DNA of 64,000 nt from Legionella cincinnatiensis (GTDB lineage: Bacteria; Pseudomonadota; Gammaproteobacteria; Legionellales; Legionellaceae): positions 2,356,001 through 2,420,000 of the forward strand of contig NZ_UGNX01000001.1 of the NCBI RefSeq assembly GCF_900452415.1, written 5' to 3'. This document shows, one piece after another, positions 19,038 through 28,282 of this stretch. How positions within the stretch are numbered: position 1 is the stretch's first letter; every line of letters starts with the position of its first letter. Below the pieces are notes generated by a model that was not told where the DNA came from, searched no databases, and saw only the letters and a program-made list of their open reading frames with translations. The translations under genes were made by a program, and so were the position numbers.

Positions 19038-19919
19038 ATGATCGTGTTTAAAATCAGTTTTTGGAGGTATAGCAAGCATATCCACAGTACTAAGATGGAG
19101 AATTCGTTTTGCAACACTCCCCATAAGTAAGTAATGTAATCTCGATTTACTCTGTGTCCCAAATGCCAACAAATCAGCATTCCATTTTTGGGTTTGTCTA
19201 ATAATACAATCAGCATAGTAGCCACCCATAATTTTTTTTTCGAACTTGCTTTTATCGACCTGGCATTGATTTAGAAAATCATCCAGTTTTTCAAAAATAC
19301 TTTTTGTTTTAGGCTGTTTGGGGTCTACAAATTCTTCACTTATGTCGGTTGGATTGAAGAATTGTTGGTTATGAATATTAATGATATGTAACAACTGAAA
19401 AATAGCCTTGGGAAAACGGTTAAACGTAAATTGTACCGTCTCTTTGCTTGCTTCTGTAAGATCTGTTGCTATCACTATCCGATTGTAAGCAAAGTCAGGT
19501 TCTTTTTTTATCAGCAACACAGGAACATGACTTTGGCTAATAACGGAGCTAGAAGTGGTACCTAAAACGTACTCATTAATATAATAACGGCCATGGGCAC
19601 CAACAACAATTAGTTCACAATGATTTTCATCAGAATATCGGACAATCTCCTCAGATGCTCTACCCCATACCACTGCCGCGTTGGTAAAGGGTTTATAGGT
19701 ATTATCTTTTAATTTTTTTAAAATCTGCTCTTCGATTTCTTTTTTTTCAGACAGCAATTCCATATCTGAAGATGGCACTATACGACTTAATGGCGATGTT
19801 ATGACATGGAGGAAATGAATCTTTGCCTGGTTTGACTTTGCTAAATCAATGGCTCGCTGCAAAGCCCAATCGGCATGTTTTGAGAAATCGCTGGCAATCA
19901 ATAAATTTTTTAATATCAT
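19032..19919 (-). CDS. Tandem universal stress protein (two Usp domains)
   Basis: 295 residues with two Usp domains. Signatures: VGAHGRYYINEYVLGTTSS in the first and FGTQSKSRLHYLLMGSVAK in the second. AGGGA precedes the ATG. Its end overlaps the end of the antiporter gene by 6 bases (tail to tail). It is a paralogue of the 292-residue Usp at 15280-16158. Usp proteins of this kind bind ATP and are induced in stationary phase or low oxygen; the three Usp genes around one K+/H+ antiporter suggest a single stress module. Confidence 0.93.
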   Translation of the reverse strand: MILKNLLIASDFSKHADWALQRAIDLAKSNQAKIHFLHVITSPLSRIVPSSDMELLSEKKEIEEQILKKLKDNTYKPFTNAAVVWGRASEEIVRYSDENHCELIVVGAHGRYYINEYVLGTTSSSVISQSHVPVLLIKKEPDFAYNRIVIATDLTEASKETVQFTFNRFPKAIFQLLHIINIHNQQFFNPTDISEEFVDPKQPKTKSIFEKLDDFLNQCQVDKSKFEKKIMGGYYADCIIRQTQKWNADLLAFGTQSKSRLHYLLMGSVAKRILHLSTVDMLAIPPKTDFKHDHS

Positions 19920-20481
19920 GGCTATCCCTAAATAAGAAAAACAGAGTCATCTTTCTTATCCTAACCAGTCCTTCACAATAGGAAGAATAAGAGCGTGACT
20001 ATTCGATTGACTCAGTTTTTATCAATGTACTATCGGTTATTTAAATAACTAACCTGATTTGGTCATTTTCTTAAAAAATCACCTATTGACTAAGTAAATC
20101 CTATCACATCAAACTTATTTATTAAAGAATACGGAAAGTTGGGCTTAGCGATTCTTGGTGACTATTCGATAAATGATGTACAAACTATGTTAGAGGAGCA
20201 TTATCACAATTGTTATGATTCTGGGTTGATTTTGCCAGAAGGCTGTTTGAAAAATTATTACAACTACTTTTCGATACAAACACCGCAGCTCAATTGGAGA
20301 CTGCAGTATTTGAATAATTTTTGTGGGGGTCTCTCAGGAACAAGTCGCGGCACATAGTCGGGGAGATAAATTATCAACATGCGACTCTAAAACAAAAGCA
20401 ATGAGGATAATTGTAAAAAAAACTTAATGCTAGCCATTTTTAATGATAGAGTCACCCACGAAACTAGTTTTAGGGAAAAAT
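19920..20481. other. Intergenic stretch with one doubtful short ORF
   Basis: About 560 bases before the peptide transporter. The only open frame of note is 20139-20357, listed separately. No RNA gene recognised. Confidence 0.4.
20139..20357 (+). CDS. Doubtful short ORF or gene fragment
   Basis: Up to 72 residues from a TTG, and the frame is open further upstream to 20092. Composition is protein-like (aromatic-rich, DYSINDVQTMLEEHYHNCYD) but there is no ribosome binding site, no recognisable family and no partner gene. It may be the tail of a lost gene. Confidence 0.25.
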   Translation: MGLAILGDYSINDVQTMLEEHYHNCYDSGLILPEGCLKNYYNYFSIQTPQLNWRLQYLNNFCGGLSGTSRGT

Positions 20482-21963
20482 ATGTTGTCATCATCTGTAA
20501 AAATGCCCAAAGGAATTATCCCTCTGTATTTAATACAGGCTTTTTCAACCTTTTCATACGCTATCTTTTATTCGTCATTGTCATTGTTTCTTACTAAACA
20601 GTTAGGTTTATCTAATACAGTATCCAATAGTATCGTTGGGTTATTCCTAGCTTTTAATTATGTATTACATTTACTCGGCGGTGTTATTGGTGGACGCTTT
20701 CTAAGCAACCGTGCGTTGTTTTTTATTAGTACAGCAATACAAACTATTGGTATCTTATTCGTAGCGCTTTTGCTGAAATCGGTTCTTTATATTGGCCTGA
20801 GTTTATTTTTAGTTGGATGTGGCTTAAATACTACAGCGTACAACAGCATGCTGACACAACGTTTTGCACCAGATGATCATCGAAGAGACAAAGCGTTTTT
20901 CTTAAGCTATGCTGCTATGAATGTTGGATTCTCAGCTGGTTATATCATCAGCGGATTTTTTGATTATTCGAACCAATATCAAAATTTATTCTACGCAAGC
21001 ATTATTCCAAACGTAATTACGCTTATTTTAATGTGGTGCTATTGGCCAAGCTTGAATGATAGTAATACTCCATTGCTTAAAAGCAACCAAGCCACTATGA
21101 GTCTGAAAAAGGCAGCTGGCTGGATGCTGGTTTTATCACTAATTCCCTTTAATTTACTTTGCTTTCATATCTCTCAATTAAGCAACGGAGTTGTTGTGGG
21201 CCTCAGCACTATCATGTTTTTTGTTATTTTGTACCTAGGCTTTAAGCAAAAAACACTACAAGATAAACAAAAGATCATGACGTTTCTGATTTTGACAGTC
21301 ACATCCATTCTATTCTGGATGATTTACTTTACCGGACCAATGGGGATCACCTTATTCATCAAAAATAATGTTGATCGACACATTTTTCATTATGAAATGG
21401 CGACACAATGGATTTTAAATATCAATGCCGTCATTATTATTATTGGTGCTCCACTCTTATCAATGTTATTGACAAACCTTCAGGAAAAAGGATACAAGAT
21501 TTCAGTTAGCACACAATTTATCTGGGCCTTTATAATACTTGCCCTCTCTTTCTTCCTCTTATCTAGCGGCATTCTTTCAGCCGATAGTTATGGATACAGT
21601 AACATCTATTGGGTGATTTTCCATATTATCACACAAAGTATCGCTGAATTACTTATCGGGCCTGTAGGCTATGCAATGATCGGCAGAATTTCTCCACCAC
21701 AATTACAAGGTGTGCTCATGGGCACCTGGATGATGGCATCAGGCGTTTCTGCATCACTATCCCATTACTTTTCCAACGCCATGAATAAAACCGATTCAAT
21801 CGACCCAATCATATCTAATCATGATTATTTGCATGTATTTAATCAATTAGGTATTTGGGCACTGGTGGGTGCTTTTTTTCTATATCTGATTGCAAGAAAA
21901 ATTACGCCAATTATTGACCAAGAGAATAATTCGGCTGCGTCCGCAAAAATTACGACAACATAA
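20482..21963 (+). CDS. POT/PTR-family proton-dependent peptide transporter
   Basis: Start taken at 20482 (MLSSSVKMPKGIIPLYL), preceded by TAGGG; a start 13 codons earlier lacks a site. 493 residues, about 12-14 membrane segments. The POT features are FSYAIFYSSLSLFLTKQLGL in the first segment, GGVIGGRFLSNR after the second, and GLNTTAYNSMLTQRFAPDD corresponding to the PTR2 signature (GTGGIKP-like region). The usual ExxERFxYY of segment 1 is only partly kept. It would import di/tripeptides with protons, fitting an amino-acid-dependent pathogen. Legionella carries several paralogues. Confidence 0.85.
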   Translation: MLSSSVKMPKGIIPLYLIQAFSTFSYAIFYSSLSLFLTKQLGLSNTVSNSIVGLFLAFNYVLHLLGGVIGGRFLSNRALFFISTAIQTIGILFVALLLKSVLYIGLSLFLVGCGLNTTAYNSMLTQRFAPDDHRRDKAFFLSYAAMNVGFSAGYIISGFFDYSNQYQNLFYASIIPNVITLILMWCYWPSLNDSNTPLLKSNQATMSLKKAAGWMLVLSLIPFNLLCFHISQLSNGVVVGLSTIMFFVILYLGFKQKTLQDKQKIMTFLILTVTSILFWMIYFTGPMGITLFIKNNVDRHIFHYEMATQWILNINAVIIIIGAPLLSMLLTNLQEKGYKISVSTQFIWAFIILALSFFLLSSGILSADSYGYSNIYWVIFHIITQSIAELLIGPVGYAMIGRISPPQLQGVLMGTWMMASGVSASLSHYFSNAMNKTDSIDPIISNHDYLHVFNQLGIWALVGAFFLYLIARKITPIIDQENNSAASAKITTT

Positions 21964-22196
21964 ATAAATATGCACCCAATTTATAATTAGCTACAAAAAA
22001 AGAGTTTTGTTATTTGGTTTAATTCCTGGATAACATTATAAATCGAATTATTGACACATTAGCTTCCAGTAGCTTACGAATTTAACGCAGAGCATGTTTT
22101 AGTCATTGATTAATCAGCTTTTGAAAATGGAACTCTTTACATTCAGAAGTTATCCTATATAAATTGATTTAAAAATACAAATAAAAGGAATGTATT

Positions 22197-22892
22197 ATGC
22201 AAACTAAATTACATTTAGAAATTGTTAATAATCTAAAAACATTGAAAATTAATGAAGATTGCATCCAGCGTATCATGGATGCAGTGGATAAAATGCCCGG
22301 GAAAGAGCATGTAAAAGGAGCACTAAAATTTCTGACCGAAATTACTTCTCAAAAAAGCAGACGTGAAAGTTATTATCAATATTCACATTACTTTGCAGAA
22401 TACTTCTGCACTATATCAAATCTAGGCCTTTTTGCTGTAGCCTATTATTATGGAGATTATGCGACTCTCGCTGCCGCTACATTTTCTGCATTGAGTCATG
22501 CTATTCCATTACAAAGATTACATGATCTTGATCTGCTCGGCGTTTTTATCATTTTTGGAAAAGCAATTAGCCAATATAAAATAATCATGGAAAGACCAGA
22601 GGTGCTTGCTTGGGGAACGGCGGCCTTAGGAGTCAATATTATGGATACACTAATTACACGAAAGCACCTAGATAAAATTGGTCCAGCAATACATGTAGTC
22701 TGGCATTTAGCCGCAGCTTTTGCACTATATAAGTTTAATCAAGCTCAAGTTGAAATCGCAGAAAATGAACTTCAAAATGTTCTAGAAGCTATTCCCACAC
22801 ACCAAATTCCCGGTTTTCTTCAAAGCTCGTATGAAGTAATATCTGACTATATTTACAATTTTTCAATTCAGACTAATTGTGTCCTTCAATAG
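22197..22892 (+). CDS. Alkaline-ceramidase-like membrane hydrolase (CREST superfamily)
   Basis: 231 residues with AAGGA before the ATG. After a soluble helical N-terminus of about 60 residues, about five membrane segments follow. The first contains AEYFCTISN (67-75), matching the AEFWNTISN motif of alkaline ceramidases. Ser97, His101 and Asp112 have the same spacing (S-x3-H-x10-D) as the catalytic Ser77/His81/Asp92 of human ACER3, and His166/His170 (IHVVWH) match its His217-x3-His221. These are the zinc-binding and catalytic residues, so a zinc amidase acting on ceramide or another lipid amide is predicted. It is shorter than ACER3 (5 instead of 7 segments). The family assignment rests on motif spacing read by eye; the substrate is inference. 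Confidence 0.7.
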   Translation: MQTKLHLEIVNNLKTLKINEDCIQRIMDAVDKMPGKEHVKGALKFLTEITSQKSRRESYYQYSHYFAEYFCTISNLGLFAVAYYYGDYATLAAATFSALSHAIPLQRLHDLDLLGVFIIFGKAISQYKIIMERPEVLAWGTAALGVNIMDTLITRKHLDKIGPAIHVVWHLAAAFALYKFNQAQVEIAENELQNVLEAIPTHQIPGFLQSSYEVISDYIYNFSIQTNCVLQ

Positions 22893-23040
22893 GTTACTCC
22901 AATACCCTGCTATTTAAAAGCTAAGGAAATAATTAACGTTTAAATACCAGGGGTAAATTCTTTCTCCCACATTACTTACAATGATTGATTGGCAATAAAT
23001 TTTTTTGATATAGGACAGAATTTATTACTTAGTGAATTCA

Positions 23041-23068
23041 AAAAGCTGATCTTAATTAATCAGCTTTT
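23041..23068. terminator. Bidirectional Rho-independent terminator
   Basis: A perfect 10-bp stem, AAAAGCTGAT / ATCAGCTTTT, with an 8-base loop. The A-run and T-run flanks serve both strands. It lies between the convergent ceramidase-like and HAD genes. Confidence 0.75.
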
Positions 23069-23092
23069 CAACTTCATTTTATGAATTTAAAG

Positions 23093-23938
23093 TTAACCAC
23101 CACATACTTTTTGATAAGTTTCGGTTGGAACTTGACATTTTGCTGGCAACGCTTTTATTGATTTACAAATGGTTGCTTTAGCTTCTTCAGCACTATCAAA
23201 AGTCCAGCCTGGTTGTTGAATATAAACGCCACGAAATAGCTTGCTAAAATCGCCAGTGGTATTTGCTAAATTAATACTACTATTGCCTTCACTAATGTTA
23301 TTTGCATAATTTTCAATAGTACTTTTTTGATCATCAAATAATACAATACATTCGTTTTTCGCATCCGACATACCACCTTTAGTACCAGAATTATCTGGTG
23401 AGCGTACATAATCTTCGTAATAGAATTCAGCAATTGATTCTAACCCTTCATGCTTATAAGGCCAGCTAGTGCAAGAATGACTAAAGTTTTCTTTGCAACC
23501 ACCACTGTATTGAAATAAAGTGTCACGGTTGACATCCCCAGGATGTTCCATTGTTTCTTCACCCTCTCCAATAATATCAATTAAATCAGTAGATTGGTGG
23601 TAAGTATTATAAGCAGCATACACAAAATCATAATAGCGATCGCCAGTGTCAGGATGTAAAGCCTCTAAGCTTTTGCCACGCTCTGAAACGCCATTATAAA
23701 TAGCATTCATCGACACTTGTGCAGTGTCTTTATTTTCACCAGTATTAATTCCAACGCCATATCCTAATTGTGCGCAAATTTTTGTGGCTTCGAGTGATCC
23801 TGGTTCCGTTAAAGTCCCATCAATATCAAACACACAGACACCGACAGGAGGCAATAGTGTGTACTCCATAGCGCAGGCTTGGTAGCTGCCCCCTAATAAT
23901 GCAGTTACTAATAAAATTTTTAGTTTTTTCATTATCAT
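23093..23938 (-). CDS. Secreted HAD-superfamily protein
   Basis: Start taken at 23938 (MIMKKLKILLVTALLGG) because a classical signal peptide follows, ending around YQACA-ME; the open frame starts 18 codons earlier without support. The HAD motif I is VCVFDIDGTLTEPG (nucleophile and acid DxD), about residues 33-46. A later acidic motif CIVLFDDQKSTIENY may be motif IV. Six or more cysteines, including several in the middle (GGCKENFSHSCTSW), suggest disulphides and an extracytoplasmic place. It is probably a periplasmic or type II-secreted phosphatase; the substrate is unknown. Confidence 0.82.
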   Translation of the reverse strand: MIMKKLKILLVTALLGGSYQACAMEYTLLPPVGVCVFDIDGTLTEPGSLEATKICAQLGYGVGINTGENKDTAQVSMNAIYNGVSERGKSLEALHPDTGDRYYDFVYAAYNTYHQSTDLIDIIGEGEETMEHPGDVNRDTLFQYSGGCKENFSHSCTSWPYKHEGLESIAEFYYEDYVRSPDNSGTKGGMSDAKNECIVLFDDQKSTIENYANNISEGNSSINLANTTGDFSKLFRGVYIQQPGWTFDSAEEAKATICKSIKALPAKCQVPTETYQKVCGG

Positions 23939-24040
23939 AGAATATAAATCCACCCCAATGTTACTCATCTTAGGTGTAAAATAATACATCAACTGTACAA
24001 AATTTGCCAGATCTCTCCGAAATTGTAGGAGACAAACCTT

Positions 24041-25093
24041 TTAATATAATGACTGTAACATAGCCCCTTCATAAGGACGAATCATTTCATTATTATGTAA
24101 TTGTTGGATTAAGTTTGGATTTGCGATAAAAGGCCTGCCAATTCCAAGTAAATCAAAGTCATTGTTTTCAATTTGATCTTGCCCTTCTTTGAAATCGTAG
24201 CTTCCACAAGCAATTAGCGTCCCTTTGTAATGCGAACGTATAAAACTTGTCATAGTTTGACTATTCAACTCTTCGAAGGTCGTTTTATCATTAAAATTGC
24301 CGGTATGAACGTAGGCAATTGGAACGAGATTAAGTTGTTCTAATAAATATTTGAATACAAGAGCATCACGGTTATCGCCAATAATCTCATTAAGATACGC
24401 TCCTGGTGAAAGTCGAATGCCTACTCGTTCATAACCAATAGCCTCACCACAGGCTTTAACTACTTCTAAGGCAAAACGCGCCATATTTTCAGGAGTCTCC
24501 CCGTAAGCATCTCTCCGATGATTTGTGTGGTAATGTAAAAACTGATCGATGAGATAACCATTGGCTCCGTGAATCTCAACGCCATCAAAACACGCTGTGA
24601 TTGCATTTTTGGCGGCAATTGCATAACTATTAATAATGTCTTTTATTTCATTTAATGTAGCTGCACGCGACGCTCCATAGTTTAAGCCCTCAGCTCGCGT
24701 CACTCTGCCTGTCATTAGTGTTTCTGAGGCGGAAATAGGTAATTGACCATTTAAAAAATGAGGGTGCGACACTCTACCCAGATGCCAAATTTGTGAAAAA
24801 ATATGGCCTGAGTTTGCATGGACTGAATCTGTTATATGGCGCCAACCTTCGATGTGTTCGCGCGTGAAAATACCTGGAACATTACTATATCCTTTTGCGT
24901 CAGCACGAATAATGGTCCCTTCGGTGATAATTAATCCTGCGTCGGCCCTTCGTGTATAATAATCTTTCATCAATGAGGTTGGGCTAAGATCATCATTAGC
25001 CATATTACGCGTCATTGGAGCCATTACAATGCGATTTTTTAATCGGATTTCTTTATTTAATTGGAATGGCGATAAAAGTAAATCAAGATTCAT
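24041..25093 (-). CDS. nemA: Old yellow enzyme family alkene reductase (NemA-like)
   Basis: 350 residues; AAAGGAGG lies 4-5 bases before the ATG. OYE landmarks: RIVMAPMTRN (FMN site, about 21-30), YYTRRADAGLIITEGT, the catalytic/substrate region GWRHITDSVHANSGHIFSQI then WHLGR (the active-site His region), DGVEIHGANGYLIDQFL with His-Asn, and GRPFIANPNL phosphate-binding end. It is an FMN-dependent, NAD(P)H-using reductase of activated alkenes, quinones or nitro compounds. It follows the ArsR-family gene at 61 bases; an operator copy sits just before its start, so it is likely induced by electrophiles. Confidence 0.93.
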   Translation of the reverse strand: MNLDLLLSPFQLNKEIRLKNRIVMAPMTRNMANDDLSPTSLMKDYYTRRADAGLIITEGTIIRADAKGYSNVPGIFTREHIEGWRHITDSVHANSGHIFSQIWHLGRVSHPHFLNGQLPISASETLMTGRVTRAEGLNYGASRAATLNEIKDIINSYAIAAKNAITACFDGVEIHGANGYLIDQFLHYHTNHRRDAYGETPENMARFALEVVKACGEAIGYERVGIRLSPGAYLNEIIGDNRDALVFKYLLEQLNLVPIAYVHTGNFNDKTTFEELNSQTMTSFIRSHYKGTLIACGSYDFKEGQDQIENNDFDLLGIGRPFIANPNLIQQLHNNEMIRPYEGAMLQSLY

Positions 25094-25116
25094 AACAGCC
25101 TCCTTTAAGTAAATCT

Positions 25117-25138
25117 ATATATCGCAAATTTTCGATTA
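25117..25138. promoter_or_regulatory. Second ArsR-type operator, before the OYE gene
   Basis: This 22-bp site begins TATATCG and matches 17 of 22 positions of the perfect palindrome at 25464-25485. It lies in the gap between arsR-like gene and OYE gene, 24 bases before the OYE start codon. Confidence 0.55.
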
Positions 25139-25154
25139 ATAGCTGTAAAAAATT

Positions 25155-25454
25155 TTATAGTGCGTTTTTCAATTGATCCATGAAGTCACTAATAAAGGGT
25201 TTATTGAGCTTATAGTAAGTCCATTGACCTCGGCGTTCCATTATAATCAGTCCAGCCTGCTGAAGCTGCAAAAGATATTGGGAGACTGTGGATTGTGATA
25301 AACCTATTTTTTGCTCAATTAAACCCACGCAAACACCATCAGTGCTTACATCACAATGCGATGAAGTGAAGTGTTTGCTTGGCTCTTTTAGCCATTCAAG
25401 GATTTGTAAGCGATTCTTATTAGAGAGCGCTTTTAAAACAATTAATCGATTCAT
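25155..25454 (-). CDS. ArsR-family helix-turn-helix repressor
   Basis: 99 residues. The winged helix shows LKALSNKNRLQILEWLKEPS, then GLSQSTVSQYLLQLQQAGLI and the wing MERRGQWTYYKLN. Two cysteines (HCDVSTDGVC, about residues 34-43) are in a position where redox- or thiol-reactive ArsR regulators sense. It stands at the head of an operon with an OYE reductase; this pairing is known for electrophile-responsive regulators. A perfect palindrome lies directly before its start, so autoregulation is likely. Confidence 0.93.
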   Translation of the reverse strand: MNRLIVLKALSNKNRLQILEWLKEPSKHFTSSHCDVSTDGVCVGLIEQKIGLSQSTVSQYLLQLQQAGLIIMERRGQWTYYKLNKPFISDFMDQLKNAL

Positions 25455-25945
25455 GTAGATCAGTATATCGGAATTTTCCGATATATCAAATTGTTTTTAC
25501 AGGACTCATGAAAAATACTCATCTGCCTTATCAAAAAAAGCAATACCCAGGACTTGCAAAATTGTAGCGCATTTTAAAGAACATGTTGGACAATAATTAC
25601 TCACACAAGCAACATCTATTTTTATACGGGGTTTGACAGAATATAAACAGACTTATCCACAGAAAATGTGCATAACTAACGATAAGGTATTTTATCGACT
25701 AAATGAAAAAACCCATATAGAACAAGGCGCCTACTAATTCGATGTTTGAAGAAGGGGTGTTTGGTGTAATAAATATCCACAGGAAAAAATGCGGGAAAAG
25801 GAAATAATTGCTTGGCTATTTTAAACAAATCAAAATTAAAAAAACAGACTTGACTTCGACTATTTTCTATTAAAACTGCCTATACGGCAATAAACAAAAG
25901 GTGAGCATTCAGTGCATCAGACATGAATGGCTACAATATCCCCTA
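25455..25945. other. Intergenic stretch with the ArsR operator and two DnaA-box-like sites
   Basis: About 490 bases with no gene. TTATCCACA (25653-25661) is a perfect DnaA box and ATATCCACA (25773-25781) differs by one base. Two boxes with no dnaA or dnaN neighbour are not enough to call an origin. Confidence 0.45.
25464..25485. promoter_or_regulatory. ArsR operator (perfect 10+2+10 palindrome)
   Basis: TATATCGGAA (25464-25473), TT, then the exact inverted copy (25476-25485). It begins 10 bases before the ArsR-family start codon. A related copy precedes the OYE gene. Confidence 0.75.
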
Positions 25946-27022
25946 TTATGTACAAAGCCTAGTCTCAAAAGAGCTAGGAAATTCTTGCTGTTGAATAAGG
26001 TTTGAAATATGTTGATGATCCAGAAATAACGTTTTGTTAATGAAATCTTGATGCAAATCATTTCGGGAAAACTGAACAAATTGCATTTCCAGTAAATTAA
26101 AAAGAAACTCAGTTGTGAAATTATCTGAACGCTCCATCTTCAAAAGAATATTTTGGAGCGCTTGTTCTATTTCATCGCGATGCTCTTCAGAACAATAAGG
26201 AAAAAATCCTATAGTTGTTGTAATCACACTGCTTCCATGCTTAGCAATTCCCCCAATTTGACTAAGAATTCTACGTAAATCAAGAATCTGTTCGTTTATT
26301 TTCCATTTAATCCCTAAGCTTCCATTCGCATTTAATAATATGGATTCAATTTCCAACTTAACGAGAGGATTATTTTGTATTTGATTAACAATAGATTGAT
26401 CAACAGAGTCTGTAACTAAAGAGGCATGGCTATCGTAGGTGATAAAACGGTGAATATCTATAGTTTCACTCTCAATTTTTAATATTTTTCTCAAAAGAGC
26501 AGGTGTTAAATGAGTAAAAATTTCCTCTAGATTCATGCTGTTGAGAAGCAATGCTTTACACTGATTAATTTTCTCAATTTCTTCTGGCGCTGGTTGATAT
26601 TGGATTAACTTTACATATAAGTAAGATCGAACAAGGCAGTTATCCCAGCTGCTTTTATCATAAGAATCAATAACTCTCATTGCAGTTATTGTAGTATGAG
26701 GATTATCAATTACAGCAAACGAAGTGGGTTTTATTGGTTCATTGGATTCACAAATGAACTCCTTTTTCTCCTCACTTGGAATAGCTTTGGAAAAATAGGT
26801 GAGTAATTCTTTTTGGAAGTTACGAATAAATTGGCCTATAGGCGTAGTCACATCATGAAAGATGACGAGCGTTTCGCCAAAAGAACCAAGCACTTTATTC
26901 GCTCTATTTAAACGCACCATGTCCTCATTAATAGGGGCAGTTTTCAGGAGTATATTCTCTAGCTTTCTATTCGTCTGGGAGGCAAAAAAAGTGTTATTGC
27001 TCGTTTTTAACAGTGCTCGCAT
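25946..27022 (-). CDS. Hypothetical effector-like protein, possible degenerate 2H-phosphoesterase fold
   Basis: 358 residues, soluble, no signal peptide. Two segments resemble the two halves of 2H phosphoesterases: SFAVIDNPHTTITAMRV (about 115-131, with an HxT-like motif) and GSLGIKWKIN...LRRILSQIGG followed by SSVITTTIGFFPYC, where the second His of the family would be replaced by Thr. If the fold is right, it is probably not active in the usual way. This is weak inference. It is divergent from the next gene, with ~100 bases or fewer between starts. Confidence 0.65.
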   Translation of the reverse strand: MRALLKTSNNTFFASQTNRKLENILLKTAPINEDMVRLNRANKVLGSFGETLVIFHDVTTPIGQFIRNFQKELLTYFSKAIPSEEKKEFICESNEPIKPTSFAVIDNPHTTITAMRVIDSYDKSSWDNCLVRSYLYVKLIQYQPAPEEIEKINQCKALLLNSMNLEEIFTHLTPALLRKILKIESETIDIHRFITYDSHASLVTDSVDQSIVNQIQNNPLVKLEIESILLNANGSLGIKWKINEQILDLRRILSQIGGIAKHGSSVITTTIGFFPYCSEEHRDEIEQALQNILLKMERSDNFTTEFLFNLLEMQFVQFSRNDLHQDFINKTLFLDHQHISNLIQQQEFPSSFETRLCT

Positions 27023-27121
27023 AATTCGTCCATTCCAATACAGAGGATTCTTCTTAACGCTCTCTTAATGATCATTATTTATACTACTAGTAATATTATT
27101 TTTTTCATAGCGATTTATACT

Positions 27122-28282
27122 ATGGTAACAATTTCTTTTGGCCAAGCACTATTACTTTTAATGAATAAGTACAAAGATACTCCACTCACCTGCAATAATT
27201 TGAAACAATTTTATATCCAAGGCATAGTTTCACCAACAGAGCTCAATTACATTCAACAATTATTTGACGAAAGTGGCTTAACAAAAGAATACGAAATTTC
27301 TTACAGTGAGAAAGAGATCGATGAAGATCCTTCCCGGCGCTATTTTGAGACCCATTTGGCATTTGAAACGTTATTAAATTCCTTGGGTAAAATAAACATA
27401 GAAGATCTTGCAAAATATTATCAAGCACTCTACAACACCTTGCCTGAAGTAATTAAAAATAAATATAATCATTTTATAGAAGGTAAAATTTCTTCAAAAG
27501 AGGATAGTTTTGCTACGGAATATATGGATGCACTACAAAAAGTGCAAGACCACGAAAATTACCAAAGATTATTACCAGAGCAAAAAGAAAAAGTACTATT
27601 AATACTAAAAACCTCTTGGTTAGGTGTATTACATGCTAAGAATCCACAAGTCCCTCTTAATCTTTATGGTACTGGATTTTTCTCGGAAGCAAATAGAGGA
27701 AGGATCGTTAAAGAAAAACCAGGCTTACCTACTGAAAAGTCACCTTACTACTCCAATCATTTTGGGCTGATGAAAACCTACATGCCAGTACCTCGAAATG
27801 ATATCGCCTATGCAGAGAGTGGTTTCACGTTCCTAAAGCCCTCCGATCAAAATACGTTTAATCCAGAATCAGCGTGGTCTAAACAGAATTTTTCAAAATT
27901 AGTTCATCCTTTTTCCTGCTCCATATCAGGCACTACATTATGTCAATTACGTGTCATGAAAAAATTACAGGAGGACGAGGGACAATTACCCTTTAATTCG
28001 CAAGAAAAATTTTCTACTTTTTTAAAATGTTTTATGTCGAGTTTATTATTTAACAGTGGTGGTCATTGTTTCAATGAGTTTTTAAGTGTATTGGAAATAC
28101 CCCAAATCAAAAAAGAATTTAGCTTTATTGATGGGTTTGAGCAAATCAATGCGACAACTTTATTGTTCCATGGAAATGAAGAAGCTTTTGATAAAGCTCT
28201 AAAAGATACCCTAGAGTACACTCAAGTGTTATTGGCAAAAAAAGAAATGCATCACGAACTGAAGGCTCAATTTGGATTTTAA
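27122..28282 (+). CDS. Hypothetical effector-like protein
   Basis: 386 residues from the ATG at 27122 (MVTISFGQALLLLMNKYK); a start at 27068 would add 18 hydrophobic residues and push into the divergent promoter region, so the shorter form is preferred, though neither has a ribosome binding site. Helical, soluble and lysine-rich. Recognisable phrases such as GLMKTYMPVPRNDIAYAES and FSCSISGTTLCQLRVMK match no family I know. The divergent neighbour is similarly orphan. Effector status is inferred only from type and context. Confidence 0.7.
   Translation: MVTISFGQALLLLMNKYKDTPLTCNNLKQFYIQGIVSPTELNYIQQLFDESGLTKEYEISYSEKEIDEDPSRRYFETHLAFETLLNSLGKINIEDLAKYYQALYNTLPEVIKNKYNHFIEGKISSKEDSFATEYMDALQKVQDHENYQRLLPEQKEKVLLILKTSWLGVLHAKNPQVPLNLYGTGFFSEANRGRIVKEKPGLPTEKSPYYSNHFGLMKTYMPVPRNDIAYAESGFTFLKPSDQNTFNPESAWSKQNFSKLVHPFSCSISGTTLCQLRVMKKLQEDEGQLPFNSQEKFSTFLKCFMSSLLFNSGGHCFNEFLSVLEIPQIKKEFSFIDGFEQINATTLLFHGNEEAFDKALKDTLEYTQVLLAKKEMHHELKAQFGF

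Noticed and set aside
25653-25781. Two DnaA-box-like sites (TTATCCACA and ATATCCACA) as a replication origin
   Set aside because: Only two boxes 120 bases apart, no dnaA/dnaN/gyrB or AT-rich unwinding array nearby; may be chance or titration sites.
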